59,911 nt of DNA. Origin: Sphingomonas sp. PsM26 (GTDB lineage: Bacteria; Pseudomonadota; Alphaproteobacteria; Sphingomonadales; Sphingomonadaceae). The stretch is taken from contig JARUXA010000022.1 in the NCBI GenBank assembly GCA_030433805.1, forward strand, positions 1 through 59,911, in the 5' to 3' direction. How positions within the stretch are numbered: the stretch's first letter is position 1; each line of letters starts with the position of its first letter. Made by a program: the position numbers and the translations under genes. This document shows positions 27,418 through 35,501 of the stretch, in pieces. The notes beneath the pieces were generated by a model. The model was not told the DNA's origin. It saw only the letters and a program-made list of their open reading frames with translations, and ran no database searches.

Positions 27418-28934
27418 AACCGATCGAGACTGTTGAAAAAGGCCTGCGCGAAATCGGCGTGGCGGATGGCTGGCGATGCCGGACACCGAATGATGCGCCG
27501 CGTATCAGGCCGGCGCGGCTTGCCGGGCGAGCAGCTGAAGGTTGTATGCCGCGGCGGCCATGGTGAACTCCTCGGCGGCTCCTACCAGGCCCCGCAGCTT
27601 GAGCGTTCGTAGCCCCAGGTTGCGTTTCAGGTGGCCGAACACGCGCTCGATCCGCTGTCTTCGACGCCGTGCGTGCACATAGGCGTCGGTGCCGGCAAGG
27701 GCGCGCACGGTATCGCGGGCTTCCTCGCTGACAAGCCGGGTGACACCCCGCGTCGGACCGATGGTGCATTGCGGCTTCAGCTCGCAGGCCGCGCAATCGG
27801 CCGGCCGGCTTCGGTAGACGCGCACCTGCTTGGTCCGGTTGGTGCCGCAATAGCCGAGCAGCTTGTCCGCTGGACAGCGGTAGGCATCCACTTCCCGGTC
27901 GTAGCGGAAGGCATCCCGGGTGAAGAAGGCGTCCCGCTGGCGGGTCCGGTCGATGACCGGGATGTATGGCGTTATGTTCCGGTCGATCAGCCAACCGAGC
28001 AGCGGACCGCTACCATAAGCCTTGTCGGCCGAGAGACTGGCGGGTTCGATGCCCAGCCTGATGCCGGCGCGTGACACCAGTGTCCGGGTCGCCGCCACCT
28101 CGGCTGCGAAGCGGGCGGGCGTCGCCTCCACGTCGAGGATGCAGTCGGTGTCGAGGTCGAGCAGGGGGTTGATGGCGTATGCGTAGCGCGCCGGTCCGTG
28201 CTGGCAGGTGAGCGCCGCCTGCGGGTCGGTCGGCGAGATGCTGGTCGGATCGACGGACACAGGTTCATCGGGATTTGGCGGCAACGCGGCATCGAGCGCC
28301 GCCAGATATTCGGCGACGGGTCGCGATATGCTTTCCCCGGCACGGAGCTCGTCTGCGGCGTCGGCCCCCTTCAGCCTCTTCTCGCGACTGGCGTCGGCCA
28401 TGATCGTGCTGCCGTCCACCGCCAAGTCGCGCCCCGCTACCAGTCCGGCCGCGGCGCACCGCGCGACTACCTGCTCGAACAGCAGACGATGTAGGTCGCA
28501 GGCGCGGAAGCGGCCGTGCCGGTTCTTGGAGAAGGTCAAATGGTCGGGTACCCGGTCAGCCAGATCGAGCCGGCAGAACCAACGATAGGCGAGATTGAGG
28601 TGCACCTCCTCGCACAGGCGGCGTTCCGAGCGAATGCCGAACAGGTAGCCGATCAACAGCATCCTGAGCATCAGTTCCGGATCGATCGAGGGCCGCCCGC
28701 TCGTGCTATAGCTCGCCGCCAGCGCCTCGCGCACGAAGCCGAAGTCGAGCAGCCCGTCGATGCGTCGGAGCAGGTGGCCGGCCGGCACATGGTCGTCGAG
28801 CTGGAACCCGTAGAACAGTGCGCCCTGTGCCACCTGCCGACCCATCATGTCTGTGACCCCCTGCCGCCTTGCAGGAGTGAATCACGCCCTCGTCACCATC
28901 GCAAGCAGCCATTTTTCAACAGTCTCGGACGGTT
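27418..28934 (-). mobile_element. complete IS1182-family insertion sequence
   Basis: About 1.5 kb bounded by inverted repeats: left end 27418-27443 (AACCGATCGAGACTGTTGAA...) and right end 28908-28934, the same sequence inverted with two mismatches and one extra base. It encodes a single 447-aa transposase. I see no clear direct target duplication outside the repeats. A lone related end is at 3754-3779. Confidence 0.85.
27505..28848 (-). CDS. IS1182 family transposase
   Basis: 447-aa DDE transposase. N-terminal DUF772-like region (FYGFQLDDHVPAGHLLRRID, GRPSIDPELMLRMLLIGYLFG). The three acidic residues appear in LAVDGSTIMADAS, LSADKAYGSGPL and RRRQRIERVFGHLKRN. A Cys-containing insertion (YRCPADKLLGYCG, CAACELKPQCTIG) is usual for the family. 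The frame is intact, so the element may be active. Tandem ATGs at 28848 and 28845. Confidence 0.93.
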   Translation of the reverse strand: MMGRQVAQGALFYGFQLDDHVPAGHLLRRIDGLLDFGFVREALAASYSTSGRPSIDPELMLRMLLIGYLFGIRSERRLCEEVHLNLAYRWFCRLDLADRVPDHLTFSKNRHGRFRACDLHRLLFEQVVARCAAAGLVAGRDLAVDGSTIMADASREKRLKGADAADELRAGESISRPVAEYLAALDAALPPNPDEPVSVDPTSISPTDPQAALTCQHGPARYAYAINPLLDLDTDCILDVEATPARFAAEVAATRTLVSRAGIRLGIEPASLSADKAYGSGPLLGWLIDRNITPYIPVIDRTRQRDAFFTRDAFRYDREVDAYRCPADKLLGYCGTNRTKQVRVYRSRPADCAACELKPQCTIGPTRGVTRLVSEEARDTVRALAGTDAYVHARRRRQRIERVFGHLKRNLGLRTLKLRGLVGAAEEFTMAAAAYNLQLLARQAAPA

Positions 28935-29085
28935 ATGATACCAGCGTTGGATTCGTTATATACGGCGCGGAGCGAAGGGCACTCAAAACGGCGAGCGGCT
29001 ACTCCGACGAGTTACTCATGGTCGCGTTCCTCGACGCCGAACGGATCGGACGTGCCGCGCAGTGAGGCCGCTCCTACAATCCTTA
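28935..29085. other. gap right of the insertion sequence, possible gene fragment
   Basis: The plus frame between the IS end and 29065 can encode GAERRALKTASGYSDELLMV and a short tail, a sequence with protein-like composition but no start codon outside the IS. It may be the 3' end of a gene cut by the insertion. No matching 5' part is visible on the other side. Confidence 0.25.
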
Positions 29086-30147
29086 TTATTTGATCATGTC
29101 GAGTGGCGACAGTGACACGCTTACGCGGTTGATTAGCTTGGTGAGAAGCCCTTCGCGCGGGCGAACTTTGATCGTGCTACGCATTGTACGTCCGCTCTCG
29201 CCAATTTCGATGCCGAGCTCACCCTCGGCGACATATCCCGCTTCCTTGAGAGCGGCGAGCGTTCCGACAAAGTCATTCGTTTTGTCGACGAGTTCGCTTT
29301 CACCAAAAGGGTGCCCCAAGGCCGGAGCGATCTCGCCGATCGTGGCTACTTCAGCGCCAGCATGTAGGCCTTGATCAATCAAGCCGAGCGCCAGCTGATC
29401 CCGCGATGGATAAAAATATTGATGGATGCCGAGACCCTTCAGCCGGGTTCGCACTGCATCAATATCATCGCCGCGCAAGAACATATCGATGTCGGTTGGG
29501 CTGAACTCAAAAAGAGGGATGGGGCATATGCCAGCATGCAGATCAGCACCTAGACTGTCCGTGGCAAGCAATGCAGAAAGATCAAGCGAACCTGTTGCTG
29601 CTGTCTCTCCAAAAATCTTGCCAATATCGCTCCAGGGTAATTGACCCGCCTGAGCGACCAAGCTCAGAATCTGCGGCATTGCCGGCATCGTGTCGACCAT
29701 AGCAAAGCTGCCGACCAACGCCGTATCAACGCCGAGTCCAGCCACGAGCTGATCGTTTTCAGCGCGATTGTCCTTGAGAGAGTGAAGCCATACGCGAGCT
29801 TTCGCGATGTCAATTTCGGTCAGTCCGAGAGGCTGTACGATGCGCCGTAGTACTTCCGGTAGGTCGATCGCCACCGGTCGAGCGACTAAGACCTTAGCGT
29901 CTTGCATCGTTGCCTGCACGTCGACCTGCATCATGGCGGCCATTCGGGGATTAGGCTCCGCCGATACGATGATCACCCGCTTGTGGTGATCATCGACGGC
30001 GATTGCTTCTACTTCATGCTCTAATCCTGAGCTGCCACGAATAACCGTGTCCTCCCGCAGTTCGGTATCGAGCGCGCGGGCGAACGTCGACCAAATGGCG
30101 CGCTTGGCGCCCGAGCTGTCGACCTCGGGCAGGTCAGCGTTGCTCAT
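29086..30147 (-). CDS. hypothetical 353-aa protein downstream of a toxin-antitoxin pair
   Basis: Good ribosome site (AAGGAA, five bases before ATG 30147). No family recognised. Residues about 43-63 read HEVEAIAVDDHHKRVIIVSAE, a strand-strand pattern reminiscent of the core of PD-(D/E)xK nucleases but with the final E/QxK replaced, so at most a degenerate version. The middle has VGSFAMVDTMPAMPQILSLV, and the C-terminal third (FGESELVDKTNDFVGTLAAL, EGELGIEIGESGRTMRSTI) looks like a beta-sandwich or wing. No signal peptide or membrane segments. Located about 200 bp after yhaV on the same strand. Mixed acid/hydrophobic composition suggests a soluble cytosolic protein. Confidence 0.75.
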   Translation of the reverse strand: MSNADLPEVDSSGAKRAIWSTFARALDTELREDTVIRGSSGLEHEVEAIAVDDHHKRVIIVSAEPNPRMAAMMQVDVQATMQDAKVLVARPVAIDLPEVLRRIVQPLGLTEIDIAKARVWLHSLKDNRAENDQLVAGLGVDTALVGSFAMVDTMPAMPQILSLVAQAGQLPWSDIGKIFGETAATGSLDLSALLATDSLGADLHAGICPIPLFEFSPTDIDMFLRGDDIDAVRTRLKGLGIHQYFYPSRDQLALGLIDQGLHAGAEVATIGEIAPALGHPFGESELVDKTNDFVGTLAALKEAGYVAEGELGIEIGESGRTMRSTIKVRPREGLLTKLINRVSVSLSPLDMIK

Positions 30148-30313
30148 TAATGTTCCTTATCACGCGGCGGCAGCGGATCACTGCGGCCAATCGTGTCTTT
30201 GCTGCGAATGAGTCCGCCGGCTGCAATGGGGTGTGTTCCGGCGCCGCGATCGTCTCCACCGCAGCCTGGGCAGCAGCGTTGTCTGGTGTGTCGGGTTCTG
30301 ATTGAGAGTTCAT
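30134..30313 (-). CDS. possible 59-aa protein between yhaV and the 353-aa gene
   Basis: ATG at 30313, 39 bp after the yhaV stop. The peptide begins MNSQSEPDTPDNAAAQAAVE and becomes basic at the end (RCRRVIRNINEQR), overlapping the next gene by 14 bp. Composition is protein-like, but the ribosome site (AAGGCGC) is weak and another frame is open here too. Confidence 0.3.
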   Translation of the reverse strand: MNSQSEPDTPDNAAAQAAVETIAAPEHTPLQPADSFAAKTRLAAVIRCRRVIRNINEQR

Positions 30314-30352
30314 GGTCAGCGCCTTGGGTTTGGAGAGGTGCGCGTCCCGAGG

Positions 30353-30940
30353 TCAAGGACGATCGAGGGGGGCGTGATCGTCGAAGAGGCCGGCTTCCCG
30401 ATCGAGGCCGGCCATTCGCTGAAGAGCGTCATGCTGCGTCGCATCCGTACGGTTCTGGCCCTTTGTCGCACGGCTCCGCCCCTTGGCAGCGAGATCGGCC
30501 GCCGCCGCTTGAAGCAGTGCGGACCAATCATCAGGCGAATTGCCCTTGTCGAGCATACCCTTGAACACGGCATAGGCGTCGCTTTTAGAGCCGTAAGTGC
30601 GCAACGTGGTCTCGTCGTTCACCCAGGCGTAGATGATAACTTTAGACCGGCTGTCGTAGCGGAAAAACAGGCGAAAACGCCCATTGCCGAACTTCGCTCG
30701 AAACCAGTGTTTGCGGGAGGCACCAAGGGTGCCGCCTTGGCGATATTCGGACCGGGTGGGGTCGCTGGGGACGATCTGAAACATGAGTGATCGGACCGCA
30801 ACCAGTGTCTTCGCATTGGCGGTCTGGGCCCAGCCCTGTGGGTGTTTGGCCTTAGCTTTCTCGACGGCTGTGATCAGCTTCTCAAGCTGATCAAGCAGCA
30901 GCGGGTGCGCACAGAGGGTCCAACCGTTGACAACGATCAT
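30353..30940 (-). CDS. yhaV: type II toxin YhaV-like ribonuclease
   Basis: 195-aa RelE-superfamily toxin. VNGWTLCAHPLLLDQLEKL at the N-terminus, RSEYRQGGTLGASRKHWFRA, KFGNGRFRLFFRYDS, KVIIYAWVNDETTLRTYG and KSDAYAVFKGML match YhaV along its length. E. coli YhaV (154 aa) is an mRNA-cleaving toxin that copies with PrlF. Here about 40 extra residues follow the family's end (after SPDDWSALLQAA), rich in charged residues. The gene begins 3 bp after prlF. Confidence 0.9.
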   Translation of the reverse strand: MIVVNGWTLCAHPLLLDQLEKLITAVEKAKAKHPQGWAQTANAKTLVAVRSLMFQIVPSDPTRSEYRQGGTLGASRKHWFRAKFGNGRFRLFFRYDSRSKVIIYAWVNDETTLRTYGSKSDAYAVFKGMLDKGNSPDDWSALLQAAAADLAAKGRSRATKGQNRTDATQHDALQRMAGLDREAGLFDDHAPLDRP

Positions 30941-30943
30941 GGA

Positions 30944-31270
30944 TCAGAGCGCAACTGGTCCGTCGATGTCGTGGTCCAAATCGACATCAACCTGTTCGGT
31001 CAGTGCTGCCATGCGCTCGGCCAGGCTGCGCGGGATCGCGACGACGTTGTTCGGGTTGCCCAGCATGTCCTGCTCCAGGAAGCCCAGAAAGGCTGCGATC
31101 ACTGGATCAGCTTCTTCGGCTTCGACACGCTGGACGCTGACCCCACGGTCATCGACGACAAAAGCGATCTCACCGCCATAGCTGACGCCAAGCACCTGAC
31201 GCACGGCTTTGGGCACGGTGGTCTGGCCCTTAGCGGTAATTTTGCTGCGCTCTTGGATCACGGTTGCCAT
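30944..31270 (-). CDS. prlF: type II antitoxin PrlF-like, AbrB-fold
   Basis: 108-aa antitoxin. Start at 31270 (MATVIQERSKITAKGQTTVP) is preceded by GGAGG. The SpoVT/AbrB swapped-hairpin DNA-binding domain is at residues 1-48 (KGQTTVPKAVRQVLGV). The C-terminal part would wrap the toxin. Such antitoxins repress their own operon. Immediately upstream of yhaV, the usual order for this pair. Confidence 0.9.
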   Translation of the reverse strand: MATVIQERSKITAKGQTTVPKAVRQVLGVSYGGEIAFVVDDRGVSVQRVEAEEADPVIAAFLGFLEQDMLGNPNNVVAIPRSLAERMAALTEQVDVDLDHDIDGPVAL

Positions 31271-31392
31271 TACACCCTCCACGGCAGGAAATGTAAGGAA
31301 TAATCCTTACCATGTCAACGTAGGGGCGACGATGCTGTACAAAGCACTGCCGTCTGCCGGCAACGTCACGCACAGGATTCACGCGCCGAGCC

Positions 31393-31420
31393 ATGTATGA
31401 TAATGTCCTTTATCATATGT
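31393..31420. promoter_or_regulatory. dif-like 11-6-11 recombination site (candidate)
   Basis: Arm ATGTATGATAA (31393-31403), spacer TGTCCT, arm TTATCATATGT (31410-31420). The inner eight bases of the arms (TATGATAA/TTATCATA) are perfect inverted repeats. The 11-6-11 architecture with ...ATAA and TTAT... at the inner edges is that of XerC/XerD sites; E. coli dif has CGCATAA and TTATGTT at the same places. It lies 22 bp before the operon that ends with a tyrosine recombinase. It could instead be an operator for that operon. Confidence 0.45.
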
Positions 31421-31442
31421 GAAATGCGGGTTAGCATCGGGT

Positions 31443-31646
31443 ATGATCTATCGCGTCCAGCTCGTCCCACGACCAATCGTCATCGACGCCGACGGCCTGC
31501 CCGTCGCTAACTCACACGTCGTCGAGATCACTTTTCCCGGGGATGCAATTGAAACCGCACTTGGTCGCGTGAACACCGTTATTGGACCAGGTAGTGCCAA
31601 GATCCTTGTCGGCGACGCCACGATCCGTGGTGTGCCGCTGTGCTAG
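31443..31646 (+). CDS. hypothetical 67-aa protein, recombinase operon
   Basis: Begins MIYRVQLVPRPIVIDADGLP; a small beta-rich soluble protein (HVVEITFPGDAIETALGRVN). A GTG 24 bases upstream is an alternative start. Its stop overlaps the next gene (GTGCTAG). It is the first of three tightly linked genes ending in a tyrosine recombinase. Family unknown to me. Confidence 0.6.
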   Translation: MIYRVQLVPRPIVIDADGLPVANSHVVEITFPGDAIETALGRVNTVIGPGSAKILVGDATIRGVPLC

Positions 31647-32011
31647 GACGGCGCATGTTGTCTGGCCTGGCAGCGCATAACGCTGTCAAAGCCGTATCCC
31701 AGGATGGCTTGATACTCGCAACCTCGGGTTCCGAGCGCGCGGCGTCATGGGCGACGATTGGCTCTGTTGTCGCAAGTATGACAGCGATTGGCGACGGTGA
31801 GATGTTCGTGCTCGCGCTTGATGTCGACGAAGGCAATGCGAGTAGGCTGATCACGGTAGCCGAGATCGAAAAAATCTGGCCGGATTTAACGACGATGCTG
31901 CCGGTCGGGTTGCCGACAATCGTGCCATTCGAGCATTGGGGTGCTGCGTTGGTCGATAAACCCGGTGTTGTTACACTTTATGAGCGCCCTGGCCCGGTCA
32001 TCACGTCATGA
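31640..32011 (+). CDS. hypothetical 123-aa protein, recombinase operon
   Basis: GTG start at 31640 overlapping the previous stop; ATG 31655 is the alternative. Soluble alpha/beta composition with no motifs I recognise (ILATSGSERAASWATIGSVV, LITVAEIEKIWPDL). The stop overlaps the recombinase start by ATGA, so the three proteins are made together. A structural or regulatory partner of the recombinase is a reasonable guess. Confidence 0.62.
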   Translation: MLGRRMLSGLAAHNAVKAVSQDGLILATSGSERAASWATIGSVVASMTAIGDGEMFVLALDVDEGNASRLITVAEIEKIWPDLTTMLPVGLPTIVPFEHWGAALVDKPGVVTLYERPGPVITS

Positions 32012-32970
32012 CGCAGGCCATCACATTCGCGCCGGCGGCATTGATGCTGCCCGCGTTAGTGGCATCAGCTGACGAACGCGGCCAACGCCGTTTCCTTGAG
32101 TTCTTTGCCGTTACAATCCGCAATACGCATACGCGCCGCGCCTATGCGCGCGCAGCCGGTGAGTTTTTGGGCTGGTGTCACGCACGCGGCGTCACATCGA
32201 TCGCGGGCGTGCAGCCGCCGCATGTCGCGGCATGGGTCGAGCAGCTCGGTCGCGAAGTCAGTGTGCCGACCGTCAAGCAGCGGCTCGCCGGTGTGCGCCA
32301 TCTGTTTGACTGGCTGGTTACCGGCCAGGTTATCCCGACGAACCCGGTGGCCTCGGTACGGGGCCCTGCGCACAGTGTCCGGCGGGGCAAGACGTCAGTG
32401 CTCGCGCCCGACGAGGCGCGGCGTCTGCTGAACGCGATCGACGTGACGACGCCGGTAGGTTTGCGCGATCGAGCGCTGATTGGATTGATGGTCTATTCGT
32501 TCGCGCGGATTGGTGCCGCGCTGGGGATGCGCGTGGAGGACGTATTCGTGCAGAACCGGCGCCTGTGGGTGCGGCTGCATGAGAAAGGCGGCAAGCGCCA
32601 CGAGATGCCGTGCCACCATAATTTGGAGGAGTATCTGGCCGCATATCTCGACGGGTGCGAACTGCGTGAGGATCGCAAAGGGCCGTTATTCCGTACGATT
32701 GCGCGAGGGACTAAGCGACTAAGCGACACCCCCTTGCCCCAGGCCAATGCCTTCCAGATGGTACGCCGTCGCGCCGTCGCGGCTGATATTGAGACCGCGA
32801 TCGGCAACCACTCGTTCCGGGCGACCGGGATCACCGCCTATCTCAAAAACGGTGGTACCCTGGAGCGTGCTGCGACGATGGCGAACCACGCGTCCACCCG
32901 GACCACTCAACTATACGACCGTCGATCCGATGATGTTACACTGGACGAGGTTGAGCGCGTGCTGATCTAG
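32008..32970 (+). CDS. tyrosine-type site-specific recombinase
   Basis: 320-aa XerC/D-like integrase. N-terminal SAM-like core-binding domain (residues about 20-115, TRRAYARAAGEFLGWCHARG). Catalytic set: Arg in YSFARIGAALGM, Lys in EKGGKRHEMP, HSFRAT (His-x-x-Arg), His in MANHAST and nucleophile Tyr in TTQLYDRR. All are present, so the enzyme should be active. It is the last gene of a three-gene operon downstream of a dif-like palindrome and next to a toxin-antitoxin pair, typical of plasmid or island modules. Confidence 0.93.
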   Translation: MTQAITFAPAALMLPALVASADERGQRRFLEFFAVTIRNTHTRRAYARAAGEFLGWCHARGVTSIAGVQPPHVAAWVEQLGREVSVPTVKQRLAGVRHLFDWLVTGQVIPTNPVASVRGPAHSVRRGKTSVLAPDEARRLLNAIDVTTPVGLRDRALIGLMVYSFARIGAALGMRVEDVFVQNRRLWVRLHEKGGKRHEMPCHHNLEEYLAAYLDGCELREDRKGPLFRTIARGTKRLSDTPLPQANAFQMVRRRAVAADIETAIGNHSFRATGITAYLKNGGTLERAATMANHASTRTTQLYDRRSDDVTLDEVERVLI

Positions 32971-33054
32971 CGACCTGGATGTCGCAGATGTGCATCGCAA
33001 TAGAATAGTTATGCACCAGACTTTCACGACGCCGCTAGCGATCGGAGGAAGACC

Positions 33055-33082
33055 TGTCACGAAAATTAGCACTTTGGCGACA
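33055..33082 (+). repeat. shortened copy of the 53-bp intergenic repeat
   Basis: TGTCAC is followed directly by GAAAATTAGCACTTTG and GCGACA. Compared with the full copies, it has the left end and the whole right half but lacks the 25 bases between. It lies in the 170-bp gap after the recombinase gene. Confidence 0.45.
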
Positions 33083-33140
33083 GTCGGGTGGTGGGCTTTG
33101 GGGGCCTGCCCTCGCAGATCGTTGGTAGTACGATGATCGC

Positions 33141-33338
33141 ATGCTGAAAATACGGATGAAGTGGGATGCAGAGCAGAATGCTGCCGCAATGAAGCGTCTC
33201 ACTCAGATCGTGACATCAATCATAGAATTCCCAGACGAGGACCTGCTCGATCTCGCTGACATTTTTAGGGAGAAATCCGAGACGGCTATCGCGCGCTATG
33301 CTTTTGCCCAGATGGCCCGATGCAAAATCACCCTTTAA
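33141..33338 (+). CDS. hypothetical 65-aa protein
   Basis: Acidic-basic helical small protein (KWDAEQNAAAMKRLTQIV, EFPDEDLLDLADIFREKSE). No clear ribosome site before ATG 33141; ATG 33156 is an alternative. The sequence looks protein-like, but I cannot name a family. Confidence 0.4.
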   Translation: MLKIRMKWDAEQNAAAMKRLTQIVTSIIEFPDEDLLDLADIFREKSETAIARYAFAQMARCKITL

Positions 33339-33663
33339 GCTACCTTCGCAATGCGGACAGTGGGACGGCTTTCGCCCATACCCGGACGTTTAGGTTGACA
33401 ATCCGAGAGTCTGATAATGCGCATTCGTTCAGCGCGGTCTTCCCGTTCTCTGTGCAAGCTTGGCGACCACTTCACCTTATGATTTCGACCTCTCGAGCTG
33501 CATGCTCATGCTCGCGACAGCTGCCCGACGGTATCTATTTGTCACGATGGCGTCGGCACCGCTGGCCGGCTGACCTTTACACGCCGATCCGGCTTGAGGT
33601 AAGGCATGGAATTTATAGCAAATGTGATATAACTTGGCCGCTATAAAACAGGAGTAAGGCTGG
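33339..33663. other. gene-free stretch
   Basis: At 33349-33396 there is a GCGGACAGT...ACCCGGACGTTTA pattern that also occurs, less exactly, at 57910-57945 (GCGGACGGT...ACCCGGACATTCA), possibly a second degenerate dispersed repeat. Nothing else recognisable; the promoter of the next gene should lie near 33600-33650. Confidence 0.35.
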
Positions 33664-33915
33664 ATGCGTATCCTTGTTATGATTGTTGGCTTCTTGCTTC
33701 CACTTGGAGTTGTTAACGCGAAGGCTCCCGGCGCGATGCGTGAGCGTAAAGCTTGCATTCCGACGGCGACGCTTGTGGAGGGTAAGCAGGCACCGACCGT
33801 TCGTACGTTAAACGAAACTCCAAACGCATCTCAGGTTCGAACCCTGTACCGGGTTATCGATAAATGCTCTGAGCCTGTCGTTCTTCGCCGCGGCATTGGT
33901 ATCCATAAGAGGTAA
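33664..33915 (+). CDS. small secreted protein, 83 aa
   Basis: ATG preceded by AGGAGT. Signal peptide MRILVMIVGFLLPLGVVNA, then a mature part of about 60 residues with two Cys (RKACIP, DKCSEP) that may form a disulfide, ending in VVLRRGIGIHKR. Small exported proteins of this form are frequent in sphingomonads; function unknown. Confidence 0.7.
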   Translation: MRILVMIVGFLLPLGVVNAKAPGAMRERKACIPTATLVEGKQAPTVRTLNETPNASQVRTLYRVIDKCSEPVVLRRGIGIHKR

Positions 33916-34147
33916 CCAAAGGCGAGGCTTTTGCTTGTTTCGGTGAACGTTACTTACCCCCGGAGTCGGACGTTCCGGTGGGCAACTTGTGGTCTTAAGA
34001 GCGGACATCTGTTCATCACGATGATGTCAAACTCGGTCATGCCATGTCCAGAAGTTAAAAGTTTTTCACCACGTCAGGCCGGTAAACGACAATCTACATA
34101 CGGCTCAAGCCAGTTTCTACTCGACCGGCCCATTTTCAAAACAGGAC

Positions 34148-35002
34148 TTAGACTGCTGCACGGTAACTTGTGAACCGCGCCCATGCGACGTGTATCAGCA
34201 GTGCCATCACCAAGTCCTGTAAAAAGAACTGGCTCACGCTCAGCATCCCGATGACCGGTCCCCACCCGAACATCATGGCGAAGGTGCCGCGGACAAAAAG
34301 CACGAGTGCGACGTACCGGATCAGCCCGGTTTGATCCCACATCGCATCGCGGAAGGTGACGACGAAGCGTGCAACAAGGCATGCGATCACCGTCTCTGCG
34401 AAAAGAAGGTAGCTTGGCACCAGCACATTGGCCCCATACGGCACCAAATAGACGTCTGCATGCGTATGTTTCGCCGACCATGCGATCACGGGAGTGAGCA
34501 GCGACGCCAGCGTCGGGTTGAGGATAAAGATGCTCAATGCCGTCAATGCTAGCGCGGTTAAGACCCGAAGCGCGGTGTTACGTATAATCGTAACGGCCAC
34601 GACCGCGAGTGTGCCTAAGATCAGATCGAGGAGCGCTTCTTGAACGAAACCTGCTACTGCTCCACCAAAGTCGGTTGTTGCAAAGCCTGGCATAATCGCG
34701 TTGCGGACAATGCCGTTCATCGTCGCGAACAATATCCCAATGATCGGTCCACGGGCGGCAATATGAAAGCGGTTCAGCCACGGCAAGGTCGCCGCAGCCA
34801 GCGAGGTCAGGCCGATCGATTGCGCAAACGGATAGAGCAGTCCTAAGCGGCCCAATCCCTTCGGGTAGGGATAAGGCACCCAGAACACCTGCAACATGAC
34901 AACGTGGATGCTAAGCGAGACAACCACAATGACCGCGATGGCGCCGAATAAGGCTAAGGGGTTCGTATAGGCGGAGCGAGGCTTCACAACGGTCATATCC
35001 AC
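34148..35002 (-). CDS. polytopic membrane protein, unknown function
   Basis: 284 aa with about seven to eight hydrophobic segments (for example LALFGAIAVIVVVSLSIHV, LILGTLAVVAVTII and SYLLFAETVIACLVARFVV). No transport or enzyme motif recognised. ATG at 35002 or 34996. No near neighbour on the same strand within 400 bp, so probably monocistronic. Confidence 0.78.
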   Translation of the reverse strand: MDMTVVKPRSAYTNPLALFGAIAVIVVVSLSIHVVMLQVFWVPYPYPKGLGRLGLLYPFAQSIGLTSLAAATLPWLNRFHIAARGPIIGILFATMNGIVRNAIMPGFATTDFGGAVAGFVQEALLDLILGTLAVVAVTIIRNTALRVLTALALTALSIFILNPTLASLLTPVIAWSAKHTHADVYLVPYGANVLVPSYLLFAETVIACLVARFVVTFRDAMWDQTGLIRYVALVLFVRGTFAMMFGWGPVIGMLSVSQFFLQDLVMALLIHVAWARFTSYRAAV

Positions 35003-35501
35003 TGTGTTAGCAGAATAACACTCAGTCTATCTATATGAATCTGTTGCGAACATGCTCGTTGCGGCATCGTCCAGAGGCTTGCCCTTTATGCCATTGGTCA
35101 TAAATCGAGAACGTGCGTCGTGATGCAAACAACTGATGCGTGGGGTTGCCCCTTCGCTGGTGGTTTTCCGGGGGGCCCGACCCAAGAGCGGACTGTCCGC
35201 TTTCCTCTCAAGACACCACATTCCTATGTCGCAAAAGGCGGGACTTTCGAGACGCCCGAAACTTAGCATATTCCCGACACCGCAATGATCATTGTCGCCC
35301 CATTCGGACGGTCTGCTTGGCGATCTGCGAGCAGAAAGGCAGGCATTCGTAAAGCGGGGCCATTCCGGTATTACCGTCTTTGGCTGACGTTTTCAAAAAC
35401 GGTCACCACAAAAAGATACTGCAAAGCGGATACGCGGAACGCCATCGGCCGGATCGCCGGCGCGACTGCCCCCCCTTTTCTATTCCCGCCTGGAAGGTGG
35501 G
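35003..35501. other. gene-free stretch with repeats
   Basis: About 500 bp. It holds a full copy of the 53-bp repeat (35227-35279), a perfect 15-base palindrome AGCGGACTGTCCGCT at 35187-35201 and a small hairpin at about 35388-35403 (GACGTTTT/AAAACGG). Open frames here look spurious. Confidence 0.5.
35227..35279 (+). repeat. 53-bp intergenic repeat, copy A
   Basis: Starts TGTCGCA and ends CCCGACA. The core is TTTCGAGACGCCCGAAA, a near-palindrome. Same length, order and orientation as the copies at 39512, 43180, 45360 and 48133. Confidence 0.7.

Noticed and set aside
30147..30356. 69-codon minus-strand frame between yhaV and the 353-aa gene
   Set aside because: Overlaps the better-looking 59-codon frame and the yhaV end; composition (many Arg, Gly, His) suggests a shadow.
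33836..33856. CAGGTTCGAACCCTG, resembling a tRNA T-arm
   Set aside because: No acceptor, D or anticodon stems can be placed around it, and it lies inside the coding part of the 83-aa secreted protein.
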